DNA of 64,000 nucleotides from Ursus arctos (lineage: Eukaryota > Chordata > Mammalia > Carnivora > Ursidae), in the NCBI RefSeq assembly GCF_023065955.2, contig NW_026622974.1:35061718-35125717 (forward strand), in the 5' to 3' direction. The notes beneath the pieces were generated by a model. It did not search any database. It worked only from the letters and a program-made list of their open reading frames with translations, and was not told the origin of the DNA. Both the position numbers and the translations under genes were made by a program. This document shows positions 10,380-20,889 of the stretch, in pieces; position 1 is the stretch's first letter, and every line of letters begins with the position of its first letter.

Positions 10380-10570
10380 CCAGAGGCTTCTTACTCAGAG
10401 TCCTCTGACTACAGCAAATTGCACAAATGGCTCTCTTGTCTTGCTTTTACCCTGTTGTCTGTAAAATGGGAAAATATTAGCATTAGTCTCAGAGTTACAG
10501 TGAGAACTGCATGAGGTAATTTATGTTAAAGACCGCCAACAGCATCAGGCATAGAATTACTCAATTGATG
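10380..10570 (+). mobile_element. possible MIR fragment
   Basis: TTGTCTGTAAAATGGGAAAA followed by GTGAGAACTGCATGAGGTAA and a CAGGCATAGAATTACTCAAT tail resembles the MIR 3' half. It is weak and short. Confidence 0.45.
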
Positions 10571-10635
10571 ATGGTGAACAATTTTTTTTTTTACCCACAA
10601 TGTCCTTTCCTCTTTTTGCTGGCTAACCCCTGGTC

Positions 10636-10659
10636 GATTTCCTTCTTTTTCTTTTCTTT

Positions 10660-10704
<45 letters not shown>

Positions 10705-10718
10705 TTTCTTTTTCCTTT
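10636..10718. repeat. (TTTC)n microsatellite
   Basis: The core at about 10661-10702 is a pure TTTC run of roughly ten units, with impure T/C flanks. Tetranucleotide runs of this length are often length-polymorphic. Confidence 0.95.
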
Positions 10719-11250
10719 CCAACCTCTTAATAGTGTATCAAAATTTTGTGTTACCATTATCTAGGACTGCTACTGAATGCATTCCAGAATCGTACTCATA
10801 AGACACAGGAGGCTAATGCAGAATGACTTCCAAGGGCCAACAGTGAGCTTATACAGCCTGCTTCAATTCTCTCTAGCCCTCCTTATGTGGTTTAACTAAA
10901 TCTCTTTAATGCTGAATATTTCTGTGTCTCCTTCTCAGAGACAGAGAAGCAATTTTTTTTTTTATTTAGCAAAGAGAAAAGGATAAATAAAATGGCTTCC
11001 TTTTCCCTCCCTTCTCCACTCCCTGTGGCCCTAAAAGGACTTTTACAGGTTTACACGCTACCCTCAGACCTACCCAGTGCTCAGATGTTAACAGCTCACT
11101 TGGGGCACCGGCTCAGCGGTGCTGGCCCTCCCTTCCCATCCCTAGCAGAGCCGCTGGAGACCTGATGAGCTTCAGAAGCTCACCATGGCCAGATTTTACA
11201 TTGCATGACAGTTGCAACTTCACATAGTAACTGCAGTCTATAGTCAGAAA

Positions 11251-11252
<2 letters not shown>

Positions 11253-11282
<30 letters not shown>
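11253..11282. repeat. (GT)n microsatellite
   Basis: A pure GT run of about 15 units, followed by a G/A and GACA-rich stretch (AAAGAGACGGACAGACAGAC). Confidence 0.96.
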
Positions 11283-11283
<1 letters not shown>

Positions 11284-11285
<2 letters not shown>

Positions 11286-11871
11286 AAAGAGACGGACAGA
11301 CAGACCAACCGACCTCCTCTTACTCCTGCCCTCCGTCAGAGCTTCTCACAACCACTCCACCTCCGTTCCCCACCTGTGCCATCAGGAAGAAGGTGTGCTT
11401 AGCTCTCTGTGCCTTGGCTCCTCCTAACACTCAGAGTGAGGTGAAGGGGTCTAACTATACGTGACTCAACTGGAATTTACGTAGACAAGGTTAGTATACT
11501 GGAACACTCTTCTAGCTGGGTTTCGTTGAGTGGTAGAGTTGTCCTGAATCATGAGCACCCTCACACCTCCACTGCAAATGCACGGTCACAGCTGCTTCCT
11601 TTTCCAGAGGAAGAAAGACTATCTCAGAAGACATTTCTATTTCATGAATAGACGGAACTCTGCTTCACTGATTCTAGTCTCCAACAATACAAAGGGAACT
11701 CTTAAGAAATATTCACACACACAAATATTCATCATTAATGCATTCATTTGTGAAACCAATTTACACTAAGGCCAGACCTCATGCCACAAAAAGACCTAGA
11801 TTTGGTAATGGCCATGTCAGTGGCAACACACAACTATACGCAGTCACCAAATATTGTTTCATTCACTAAGG
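11284..11871. other. unique DNA, no gene seen
   Basis: Slightly G+C richer than average at 11300-11430, with no identified repeat. The open frames here are short and without motifs. Confidence 0.5.
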
Positions 11872-12008
11872 CAGGAGTTCTCCACTGGGCTCGATCTTGG
11901 ACAGCAGGGCAACGTCTGCTGGTGTTATTAGTTGTCACAACTGGGGTAGGGGGTGACTGGCATCTGGTGGGTGAGGCCAGGGACGCTGCTAAATACCCTT
12001 CAGTGCAC
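11872..12008 (+). mobile_element. MER5A (hAT-Charlie) 5' part, split by LTR B
   Basis: CAGGAGTTCTCCACTGGGCT and TTAGTTGTCACAACTGGGGT, then GGCATCTGGTGGGTGAGGCC, GCTGCTAAATACCCTTCAGT and GCAC, follow the MER5A order closely. The rest of the element reappears at 12556-12629 after the LTR. Confidence 0.88.
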
Positions 12009-12555
12009 TGAGGGGTACAAGACCACGTCCCCCGAAATCCACCGCGGTGACAGAAGGGTTACTTTGAGTTAAAGACAATCGAGAGCCAGCAGAGGCAGAG
12101 AAAGCTCTTTACCTCCGTGTAACTGCCTAAAAATAAAGTATAAATTTCCTCTTTTGTAAATGAAATTTCCATTTATAAAGGAAATTTCCATTTGTAAAGA
12201 CATCTCTGTACCAGGAAGAGAGCTACTTTGGGAGACAACTCTTATCACTTGAGAAACTCTTATCTGCATAACAAGACAACCCTATTACCATACATTTCCT
12301 TCCTTCACCTTCCTATAATTTGCCTCCCCTGCCAAGAAGCCCCAAACTCTTTTTTCTTTGTTTAGCCTAAGACGGTATATAAACCTCAATTATCTGACCA
12401 CCTCCTTGAGTCTCATTCCTTTGTGAAACTCCTGTGTGGATGTATGGAATTCAATTGGTTTTTTTCCTTCTGTTAATCTGTCTTTTATCAGTTTGATTTG
12501 CAAGCTGCAGCCATGGAACCTCGGAGGGTACAGGGAAAAGATCTTTCCTCCCCAC
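12009..12555 (+). mobile_element. solo LTR B inserted in MER5A
   Basis: Begins TGAGGGGTACAAGACCACGT, which aligns with the start of LTR C (TGAAGGGTAGCAGAATAAGG). It carries a TATA-like GACGGTATATAAACCTC at about 12371 and TTCTGTTAATCTGTCTTTTA near the 3' end, and ends CCCCACA. The 547-bp length fits a solo LTR. The break in MER5A falls at both edges of this stretch, and a short degenerate duplication (GCAC / GCTC) is possible. No gag, pol or env remains adjacent. Confidence 0.85.
12162..12199. repeat. 19-bp tandem duplication inside LTR B
   Basis: GAAATTTCCATTTATAAAG (12162-12180) is followed directly by GAAATTTCCATTTGTAAAG (12181-12199), one mismatch in 19. It lies in the upstream part of the LTR, where enhancer repeats often occur in retroviral LTRs. 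Confidence 0.92.
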
Positions 12556-12629
12556 AGCTCAGGGCAGTGTCTCACGACAAAAGATCACCAGGCCCCAAAT
12601 GTAAATGGTGCCAACGTTGAAAAAACCTG
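12556..12629 (+). mobile_element. MER5A 3' part
   Basis: CACGACAAAAGATCACCAGG, then CCCCAAATGTAAATGGTGCC and AACGTTGAAAAAACCTG match the MER5A 3' terminus. It continues the element that starts at 11872. Confidence 0.85.
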
Positions 12630-13669
12630 CTTTACAGGGACGGCTAGAAATCTAAGCATGAAAAATCAGCTCGGTGTTTGGGAGCTCAGTAGCCTACTAG
12701 AAGCCAAACGAATTCTTGTCTCTGGCCGCGTGTCTTGGACATATCAGAGATCTTCGATGTTTCCAACTGTGCTTAATAAAGGGACTCCGCAGGGTCAAAC
12801 AGATGGGTTTTATGCCTTGGCCCGTCGGCCGGGGACAGATTAGGAGTGCCCCACCAAGCCACGCTGCTGGCAGGCAAGTGTCTCCATGAAACTAAAAGTT
12901 CACCAAAGCACAAGGCCGAGGGACACCGATGTTTTGAGTGTTGGGAAATTAGGGGAGGTAAAACCCCGTGTGTTTGCGGAGAGAGGAGTGAGGCCTCTGT
13001 AGGCTCAGACGAATGCCAGTAGGCTGGATGAGCAGCCCGTAGGGTTGCAGATGCAGCCGGTCGACCTGATCGCAGAGTGGCAAAGGAGAGCTGCCGGGCT
13101 CCGGCTCCCCTTCCAGCTTTGCCCGGAGCCGGCGATGACAGGCCAGGATCAAACAGTCTCGGGGAAATCAGCAGCTTACCCACGCTCTGTAGGATTCCCT
13201 CTAGCTCCGTCCTTCTCCTTCCACCTGCTCTGGCACACAAGGATTACGACAATTCTGGAACAGAAGGCCAGTGAGGTCTGTTGATTGACGGGCATTAGTA
13301 TTTGGTAAAGGAACCAAGGAACACGTGCAAGTCTGCACACACAGGAAAACCTTTAACTTGATAATCATTCATTCGACACACATTTATTCACGGAGCATCT
13401 CTTCTGAATAAGGTATACAAAATTCTGTATTTTTCTTTCTAAAAATGTGTTTTCAACAAACCAAATGGGAAGTTTGTAAGTCTATCTGCCTGGACGTATA
13501 GCAGTTAACATTCAGTTCCACCAACGGACTCGCTCACTGCATCCCCAAAGGACAAATGGGGCTGCACGAGCGAATATCCTTCCAGGTGCGGCTGACACAG
13601 CACATATTTGAAGATTCCTTTGTGGGAAACAGGGACATAACTTCTCTGCTACTATAACTTTCTTCGCAG
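12630..13669. other. moderately G+C-rich unique DNA
   Basis: A G+C rise at about 12950-13240 includes several CpG (CCGGTCGACCTGATCGCAGA). A 155-codon minus-strand frame (12773-13240) shows no known domain. A short ATTCATTCGACACACATTTA tract at 13365 resembles an old dispersed repeat edge. Confidence 0.45.
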
Positions 13670-13947
13670 ACTTGGTTCTTCAAAGATTTGAAGTGAACTC
13701 TTACAGACTATACGTCAACAAGTCAGCTCCCAAGTTCAGTGCAACGCTCTTGTTCTGGAGCTCGGCTCCTTGCGTCTGCGCTGGCCTCCGGCATGCTCCG
13801 GGCCGGGGAGCTGTCCGCCGGGGAGGGGACAGCTCGGCTGCAACGGTTACATCTTCAAAAAGGCCACCTGGAGAAGCAAGAAAAACCCACGAGGCTTTAC
13901 TTACACAACATGATGAAACGGCTAAGTGCACATCAAATCAGAGTCAG
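13670..13947 (+). other. CpG-rich stretch with splice-like borders (candidate exon)
   Basis: Upstream is CTGCTACTATAACTTTCTTCGCAG, a good acceptor-like pyrimidine tract with AG at 13668-13669. Downstream CAG|GTAAAT at 13945-13953 is a good donor match. About 11 CpG fall in 13741-13850. Two plus frames are open through most of it (13672-13977 and 13739-13951), but neither has a known domain or an obvious ATG context tied to a gene. It could be an exon of a noncoding or lineage-specific transcript, or chance. Confidence 0.25.
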
Positions 13948-13949
13948 GT

Positions 13950-15339
13950 AAATCTGGTCAATAAGGGTGCAGGCTGATCTTAGAAAGAAAAATGACTCTT
14001 GGTCGGGGCGGACATTGCCGTTTTACAACGGGAGCCAGTTACTCCTTTTTTAATGAACCATGTAGTAATTGACATGATTCACATGCACTTTAAAATAAAT
14101 AACAGTTTGAACTGACACGCAAGTTGTACTGCTGTGAAGTGACCCAGTCCTCTCTCCCGTTGGTTCCAGCCGCTGTGTTGGACCTTCCGTGAGCAGAATT
14201 TCGAGTCCTGAAGATTCCCGGGCAGGTCCAGTTCCTCATGGCTAGCCTCTCCTCCGGTCATGCCAGTGTTTTTCATCACATTCAATTATATTTATTGTGC
14301 TTGTCAGTAGGAACTCATCTTGAAACTTAATGTGTAAAAAAATTCAGACAGGTCTACCTACAAATTCAATGAGGCCCAGATCAAATGCATCTATTTTACC
14401 AATAGTTTTCAACCACACAGAAACAAACAATGAAGTTAACCATAAAAGTTTGGAAAGTTTTCATTCAGAGGTGATAACAAATTGGGAAGTGTGCCAGGAT
14501 CAGGAAGAGAGCAGAATGCAGATTAGCGACAAAGATGGGGAAGTGTGGGAGGACTGGCGAGCTCACGCTTGGCCTTGTTGGGGGGAAAGAGTGAGCAACG
14601 GAAATAAACACGTTCTGCTCTTGGACAGTTGGTTCTTAAGTCCCCAAATGCAGTCAAAGGAGGCATGTATTTAATGATCCCTGTTAAGGGGAAAGGAAAA
14701 AGGAAGAGTCACACAGGGCAGAAAGCATCTGCTTTATGTTGAGTAATTCAGAAGGATGTTACTCTTCATACAGCGCTGTTGAGAAAGGCACCTGCTGAGT
14801 TTCCATATCAACTTCCTGCTGAGTTTTCTATATCAGGTTCCACAGTGAGAACACCAAAGTTGAAGGAGCAGGCAAGGAAGAAAGGTTAAGATTCCTAAAC
14901 AAAATGTAAACACAGACAATAGATACAAACTTCAAGGGCTTACTGTGAAGATTAAATGAGATCATGGTTATGAAAACACGTGTTTTCTCCCGTGGCTCTC
15001 AGCTGATATCAGGGGCCCAAGCACCTACCAGATGAGAAGGGGCAGTTCAAGAGACAACAGTGGGGCCCCTGAGGGGATGGTCACAGAATTACAGGGGAAG
15101 GTCGTTCAGTCTGACTTTCGGCTCACTGTGGAGAGTGTCTCCATCAGGTGACCCTGGATCTGTAAAAACAGTTCATGGGGACCCTCCAAAGATGATAATG
15201 CCACTGTTCATATTCAGAAACAGGGAAACCTTGGATGAAAACCAGTTATCTCCTTTTCAATTCTGAAAATTGCTATGTCATGGAGTATTCCGAGCGAGAA
15301 CCACTCAGAATGATGATAATACTGATGAATGTCATCATA
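13950..15339. other. unique DNA with a small 24-bp imperfect duplication
   Basis: No gene and no named repeat. CCTGCTGAGTTTCCATATCA at 14791 is repeated in diverged form as CCTGCTGAGTTTTCTATATC at 14815, a period of 24 bp. Confidence 0.5.
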
Positions 15340-15760
15340 CAAGGGGTTAAGAACTTTAGCTCTGGAATCACACAGACCAGTGGTTTTCAACTTGGGGTGA
15401 TTTTGCCTGCAAGGGGACATGTGGCAGTGTCTGCGGACATTTCTGGTTATCATAAAGTGGGGGATGCTGTTGGCATCTAGGGGGTAGAGGCCAGGGGTAT
15501 TGCTAAGCATGTTATAATGCACAGGACAGTCCCCCACCCCAAGAAAGAATTATCAGTCCTAAAATGTCAATAATACTGATGCTGAAAAATACCGATACTA
15601 TAGACATGGGATCTTAAAGCTAGATCTCTATTTGCCAGCCACGTGACCTTCAGCCAACTTGTTAGCAGTCTCTCTTAGCCCTTTGTCATCTGCGAAATGG
15701 GAATTATAACAGGACCTCCCGACACTTATAAAACACTTCATAGCATAGGAAGCCTATGTG
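15340..15760 (+). mobile_element. MIR SINE split by a MER5A
   Basis: The left part AACTTTAGCTCTGGAATCAC and the right part TATTTGCCAGCCACGTGACC, TTCAGCCAACTTGTTAGCAG, GTCATCTGCGAAATGGGAAT form one MIR in sense order. The MER5A at 15378-15590 separates them. Confidence 0.75.
15378..15590 (+). mobile_element. MER5A DNA transposon
   Basis: CAGTGGTTTTCAACTTGGGG, TGATTTTGCCTGCAAGGGGA, GGCATCTAGGGGGTAGAGGC and CTAAAATGTCAATAATACTG occur in MER5A order. It is a near full-length non-autonomous hAT element inserted in a MIR. Confidence 0.88.
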
Positions 15761-15779
15761 GACTGCTTTCACCCTCAGC

Positions 15780-15905
15780 ACAAACTGTGATTTACATAAA
15801 GCAAATGAAGAAACAGAAGCTGAAAAAAATTAAGTGACTTGCTCGGGAGACAGAGCTATTAAGTGGCAATAATGGACTGAGGAAGAAATTTTGATTCTCA
15901 ATCCA
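15780..15905 (-). mobile_element. MIR SINE fragment
   Basis: ATGAAGAAACAGAAGCTGAA, then TTAAGTGACTTGCTCGGGAG and GAGCTATTAAGTGGCAATAA match MIR core wording on the minus strand. Confidence 0.75.
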
Positions 15906-17389
15906 CGCTTTTCCCATTAGAAGTTTTCAGATGAATGAGGTAAACTGCAGAGGTTTGGGGACCTTTAATCTTCATTATTGCCTCAAATATCAAAGATTTA
16001 TTTTCTTTTGGATGCCTGTGAATATGAGCTTGGGATGGAACAGCTGCATAAGAGAGCTGATTAAATAATGCAAAATGGCACCACACACCCCCCCAAAAGA
16101 AAAACTTTAAAATCTGACCTAATACGTCTTTTTTTCATCTCTGGTTCATAGTTTTGCCTGCCAAGTACAGAATGTATTTTGCAGGACTTAATAACAAGAA
16201 ACTGCAATCATTCTTGGGAACAGGTACCGTACAATGCATTTTAGCTTCTTTTTATTTAAAACACTGTGAGTTAATATATTTCAAATGCTGATTTTGTGTT
16301 CTCTAGCTTTTATCCATGACAGCAAAAATTGCTTTCCCTAACTGCCATTTATTTTGAGGATAATTTTGTTTCATTACACTGAGAAAACTCCCTGTATTTC
16401 ATCTTTTCAGTTTTATTCTCGAAAGTGAAGCTACAGCTTCAGGCTCCATTGTTACATTTCTGGAACATACAGTTACAAAAGTATATATTATTATTAAAAA
16501 CAAGGGGAAGAGGGTCTCTTTCTTGTTGGCTATAAGGTCTGAGTCTCCATATTCTGTGCACCTGAATTTGGACAGTTGGGAATAGGAAGAGGGAGAGGAA
16601 GTTAAGATGTCTAAAAATAACGTCTCTGCTTTGAGTCATCACCTAAAAACAATCTTCTTAAACCACAACAAACAGGGTTAGGCTGATGTGATAGCTGACC
16701 AGATGTTAAGTTTAAAATGCTTCAATACATTTACGTAATATGTTAGACCTTTTTAGTGTTCTTTTATCTTAGTTAACAAATTCGTATTATTAAATTCAAT
16801 TCCTCAACATAGATTTGAAATTTCAATCAGTAAAAAAATATGCTGTCAAGTAGGCTGCACAAGATAACATTAGCATTAAAAGAAAAGGTTATCTAAGTGC
16901 TTTGGGGTGTGCTAATAAACAAGAAAGATAAAACTGGAAAATACTGGAAAATGTGAACTTCATAATAATTGTAAGCTTTAGAAAAGACTCTTTAGGATAA
17001 GCACAGCCATACACAAATGTTCCTTTTAAAGGGTACTGTAGACTTCAAAAATATATATATAAAACCATGCCTTAAATATGTATTGTTCTGTAGGTATGGC
17101 TCATGTTGAAAGTTATGTTCTGAAACAGAATGCTTTAATGGCATGGAAAAGAGAGTTTATATTATAAAACAGTTTCTAAAATCAAACCTCATTTACAAAA
17201 TAAAAAATATAAATGTAAATATAAAAATATCAGAAAATGACTCTTTCAAGCATCTGTCAAATATATTTAACATCTTACATAACATGAAGCGATTTTTTCC
17301 AGCTCACTAATTCAGCATGGTTCCAGCCCATGCTGATAATACCAGGATAAATAGTATAAGGCATTCCTTTCTGTGGGCTGGCAGGCTGG
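15906..17389. other. unique A+T-rich DNA, no gene seen
   Basis: Very A+T-rich, with short ATATAT runs near 17050. No family or coding region is recognised. Confidence 0.5.
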
Positions 17390-17560
17390 CTTCATTCATT
17401 CAATTCATTTAATCATGAAGGGCTGTCTACGTGCCAGCGACTGTCCCAGTCACAGACCACACTGGGAAGGCATTCTCTCGCGGTGCTAACATGCCAGCGG
17501 GGGAGACAGCCCAGGAACAAGATGATTCTAATAAGGTGGGATAAGTTTAAGATGGATGCC
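17390..17560 (+). mobile_element. old dispersed repeat fragment, family uncertain
   Basis: ATTCATTCAATTCATTTAAT, CTACGTGCCAGCGACTGTCC and GCCAGCGGGGGAGACAGCCC resemble the common ancient repeat wording 'attcattcaacaaatattta ... gtgccaggcactgt ... gtgggggagacagac'. I cannot name it with certainty. Confidence 0.4.
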
Positions 17561-18382
17561 TAATGCCTGCTGGGAGAAAAAAAACTATTCTTGGGTTATG
17601 AAAGGAAGTACGATTTCTGAGGCAGTACCCTGAGAGAGGTCATTATTACTCTGATTATGAATACTGTGTTGATGGGGAGGCAAAAAGCTGGCATGGCACA
17701 GCATGGCAAACACTTTTTCCTACTGAAGGACGGTGGCTTGCTACAGGAATCACTAGCAAACAGGAAGGATGGCACAGAAGACTGGAGAAACACTATAATG
17801 AGAAAGAAGAGCCTGTCCCTCTAAAACGATGGCAATTACGTGTCTACGTAACTGTGGACCGAAACTCTAGACTAAGGGAAACATCAGTGCAGCCTTCCAA
17901 CTCCACATTGTCTGCACAAAATCTGTAAGAGCTTTTAGGAAGTAGGAAAAAAGAAGTAAGATGGACGTCTATGAATTATATGAAAGCTTGACCTTGTATT
18001 TTCTCTAAGCCATGGAAGCACTATGATAACTTACATATAAATAAGAATCCTGCCAGTTTTCATCGATGTGGGAAGCCAGGTAAGCGAAGCATGGCTGTTT
18101 TGCAGCGGACATCTAGGTGGCAAGCCAGCAGTATGTCGAGATCAGGAGAGAGGTATGTGTGGGGGAGACAGGAAGGCTGATGCCCCCTCATCCCTAGATA
18201 GGGCCATGAACGTGCACTCATTCAACAGTTACTGGATCTGGAGCCTATTCACCAAGCAAGTAGGTTCCAGACATGAACTTCTCAACCGTTCTTCCAGAAT
18301 AAGGGGACAGTGGCGAATATTGCTGACACTGCACAGTGCTCTTGTAACGCTGTTGTGGACAAGGAGTTCTGAGGCCATCACT
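17561..18382. other. unique DNA, no gene seen
   Basis: No repeat or RNA gene recognised. The 170-codon frame at 18068-18580 runs into the SINE and is therefore not a gene. Confidence 0.5.
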
Positions 18383-18397
18383 GAAGCTTCCCGTTCT

Positions 18398-18603
18398 TTT
18401 CTTTTTTTTTTTTTAAAGATTTTATTTATTTATTTGACAGAGAGAGAGACAGCCAGCGAGAGAGGGAACACAAGCAGGGGGAGTGGGAGAGGAAGAAGCA
18501 GGCTCCCAGCGGAAGAGCCTGACGTGGGGCTCGATCCCAGAACTCTGGGATCACGCCCTGAGCCGAAGGCAGACGCTTAACGACTGAGCCACCCAGGCGC
18601 CCC
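18398..18603 (-). mobile_element. young CAN-SINE with perfect 15-bp target duplication
   Basis: Minus-strand SINEC with a T-rich tail complement at 18398-18415 and a head ending GACTGAGCCACCCAGGCGCC CC. GAAGCTTCCCGTTCT occurs at 18383-18397 and exactly again at 18604-18618. The perfect duplication and intact body indicate a late insertion. Confidence 0.98.
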
Positions 18604-18618
18604 GAAGCTTCCCGTTCT

Positions 18619-19779
18619 ATAAGCAAACCCAGTCACTGTGCTAATGATAGCAAACACATGGGGCCAACATTTAGATGGCTGTAGTCTTTAGGTGTCACAT
18701 AAAAATATGTGGCCTCAAGCGCAAGATGTATTTGTTAAAATAAATAATTCTGGGTGGGGGTTCCAATGCATGATATAAAACAGTGCCACCACAATAAATA
18801 CACCACCACTCATGAATCAAAAGGTCTTTTCACTTTCTCATTCCCATGGAATATCTACCGCAGAGAAGTTGGCAGGAGGGAACCCACGGTACAAGTGTAG
18901 CCGCGGTCGTGGTGCTGTGGAAACCCCACTGTGCCGTCCCGTTGGCGGCAGGCCTCGGACCACACGAGTTTATTCAGAACCAGAGTTATCAGAGCTCAGA
19001 AACAACAGAGAGTTTTTCTCCAGTATCGATTAATTCAAATATTTAGCAGCAAAACCACTTTAATAAGTAATCTTTCAAGGAAGCTATGCTCATTGTTACT
19101 TATCTTTCTTATTATTGACATGCAAAGTGTTGAAGAAGACAATATACTTGGGATATCAGTACAGTCAGAATTCCCGGGTGGGGACCTGAACCCACCTGGG
19201 AAACAAAATCCCCTTCTAGAGCAGATGACTGGTTTCTGCCATCTAAACTTCTTTCAGTCTGCTTAGATATTTTTAACATTCCTATTTTACTTGTAAACAT
19301 TAATTCTTCTAAGAGAGATGCAAGCAAGTGAGAAACCTGCCAGATAAAACACTTTCTGACCCTACTGTCAAGGATGCAGGAGAGACCAGCTTGTGAGGCT
19401 GTGGCCGTGAACCCCACTGGTTCATAGCGGCAAAGAGTCAGGAACACATTAAGTGGGCAGTGACGCGATGCTGTACTGGGCGCTCCTGCGGCCAGACCTA
19501 GTCAGGCGTGTGAGTGCAGAATTCTCCAAGTAGGAACAAGGCACAGGTAATTTACCACACTTTTTAGGCAAAGGGCTAAGGAGGGTCATAGCTGCCTTTG
19601 TAAATGGTCCTGGACAATTTTATCTCATACCCGAACAGCTTAATTCTGTTGGTTGGTGTTCAACAAGTTCTTTACTGCAATTATTAAAATGTAGAGAAAC
19701 TGAAAAAATAAAATAAAACTTAGAGAAATCGAGGGTTGTATTTCTCAGTTTTTTGTTTCAATAACTGGTTAATGATTAT
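18619..19779. other. unique DNA, no gene seen
   Basis: A small CpG-containing patch at 18900-18970 (GCCGCGGTCGTGGTGCTGTG) has no open frame of interest. The rest is ordinary A+T-rich DNA. Confidence 0.5.
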
Positions 19780-20060
19780 ATGAATTAAAGACAAAATTAG
19801 AAAACACAGAAAAGCACAAAAAAAGGAAAATAAATTTTATCAGTGATAATTATTAACATTTTAGATCTCTCTGCACTTCCATTTTCTATGTGTAACTGGA
19901 CATTTCTATATATTGCTGTTTTGTAATATATAGCTTCTTTTTAGCCTAATCATGTATTGTGGTAAGCTTCCCATGGCAATGATTATTCTTCTATGGTATT
20001 TTTTAATGGCTGCATTAAATTCTGCTATATATCTATATCACTTAAGAAAAAAAAAAAAAA
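19780..20060 (-). mobile_element. probable old L1 fragment
   Basis: TTTTTTAATGGCTGCATTAA ATTCTGCTATATATC and surrounding T-rich phrases follow the antisense wording of ancient L1M 3' ORF2. It is diverged. Confidence 0.5.
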
Positions 20061-20178
20061 GATAAACGCAAAACTAATTTTACCAGAAAGCAAATTCAAG
20101 GGTTTTCTTTGGGGGGAGGGGTGGTTAAGGGATGGTATCGACTGTTGGGCCCAGAGCGTATTTTAGCATAATCTAGCC

Positions 20179-20349
20179 CAGTAGTTCTTAAGGTGCTGTC
20201 TCTGGACCAGCTTCACTAGCATCACCTGGAAAGCTGGTAGGCAAGTTCTTGTGTCCAACTCTCAGAAACTCTAGGGATGGGGCCCAGCAACTGGTTTCCT
20301 AATACTCCTCCAGGTGATTCTAATGTATGTTAGAGTTTGAGAACTACTG
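20179..20349. mobile_element. hAT-Charlie-type element with terminal inverted repeats
   Basis: The left end CAGTAGTTCTTAAGGTGC and the right end GAGTTTGAGAACTACTG are inverted copies (13-14 bases with one mismatch). Inside are AGCATCACCTGGAAAGCTGG and GGCCCAGCAACTGGTTTCCT. The 8-bp flanks ATCTAGCC and GTCTCGTC match at 5 of 8, fitting a decayed hAT target duplication. It is a non-autonomous MER1-group element; I leave the exact subfamily open. Confidence 0.85.
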
Positions 20350-20359
20350 GTCTCGTCCA

Positions 20360-20480
20360 TCCATTTTATGCAGCCGGGCAAACTTAGAAAGGGTAACTGA
20401 CTTATTTATAGTGACACGGCTAGTAAGAAGGACTCAAACACAAGTCTTCTAAGTCCTAATCCAGCATCTTCATTTCCAGA
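20360..20480 (-). mobile_element. MIR SINE fragment
   Basis: AAAGGGTAACTGACTTATTT, GACACGGCTAGTAAGAAGGA and CTCAAACACAAGTCTTCTAA show MIR minus-strand order. Confidence 0.6.
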
Positions 20481-20889
20481 TGAGGGCAAAGTGAAGACAT
20501 TGGTCTAGGGGATTTAAAAATCCGTATAAAAAACAAATTTTCTTGTAGAAGACAATAAGGTTGTAAAACAAGGGAGAAAGAAACAATGTCCAGTCCTTTT
20601 TCCTGATATTGATAAGGAGAGTGGGCCCAACATCTACAGAAGGAGAGCTGAATCCTTTTGGTTAGTTATCTGGAGACTAAAGGGGTCATATATCTCAAAC
20701 TGACCTACTCTGCAAAGTTAGTCTGTTAAGAGTTAAGTGAATGGTTTTTGGGGGTTGGGAGACAGCTTCTGATATGCCCTAATGTGGTTTTCTTTAAATC
20801 TAGTTATCCCCACATGGGTCTCTGCCAAAATTATTTGGTTAGTTCAGGAAAAGAAAACTGTCCCAAATTTTGATTCAAAATAAGGCTAC

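Noticed and set aside
12436..12843. 135-codon plus-strand frame
   Set aside because: It runs from LTR B through a MER5A remnant into unique DNA, so it crosses element boundaries.
12773..13240. 155-codon minus-strand frame
   Set aside because: No recognised domain. It lies in a G+C-rich patch where long frames occur by chance, and competing frames are open on the plus strand.
18068..18580. 170-codon plus-strand frame
   Set aside because: The second half is SINE sequence read antisense.
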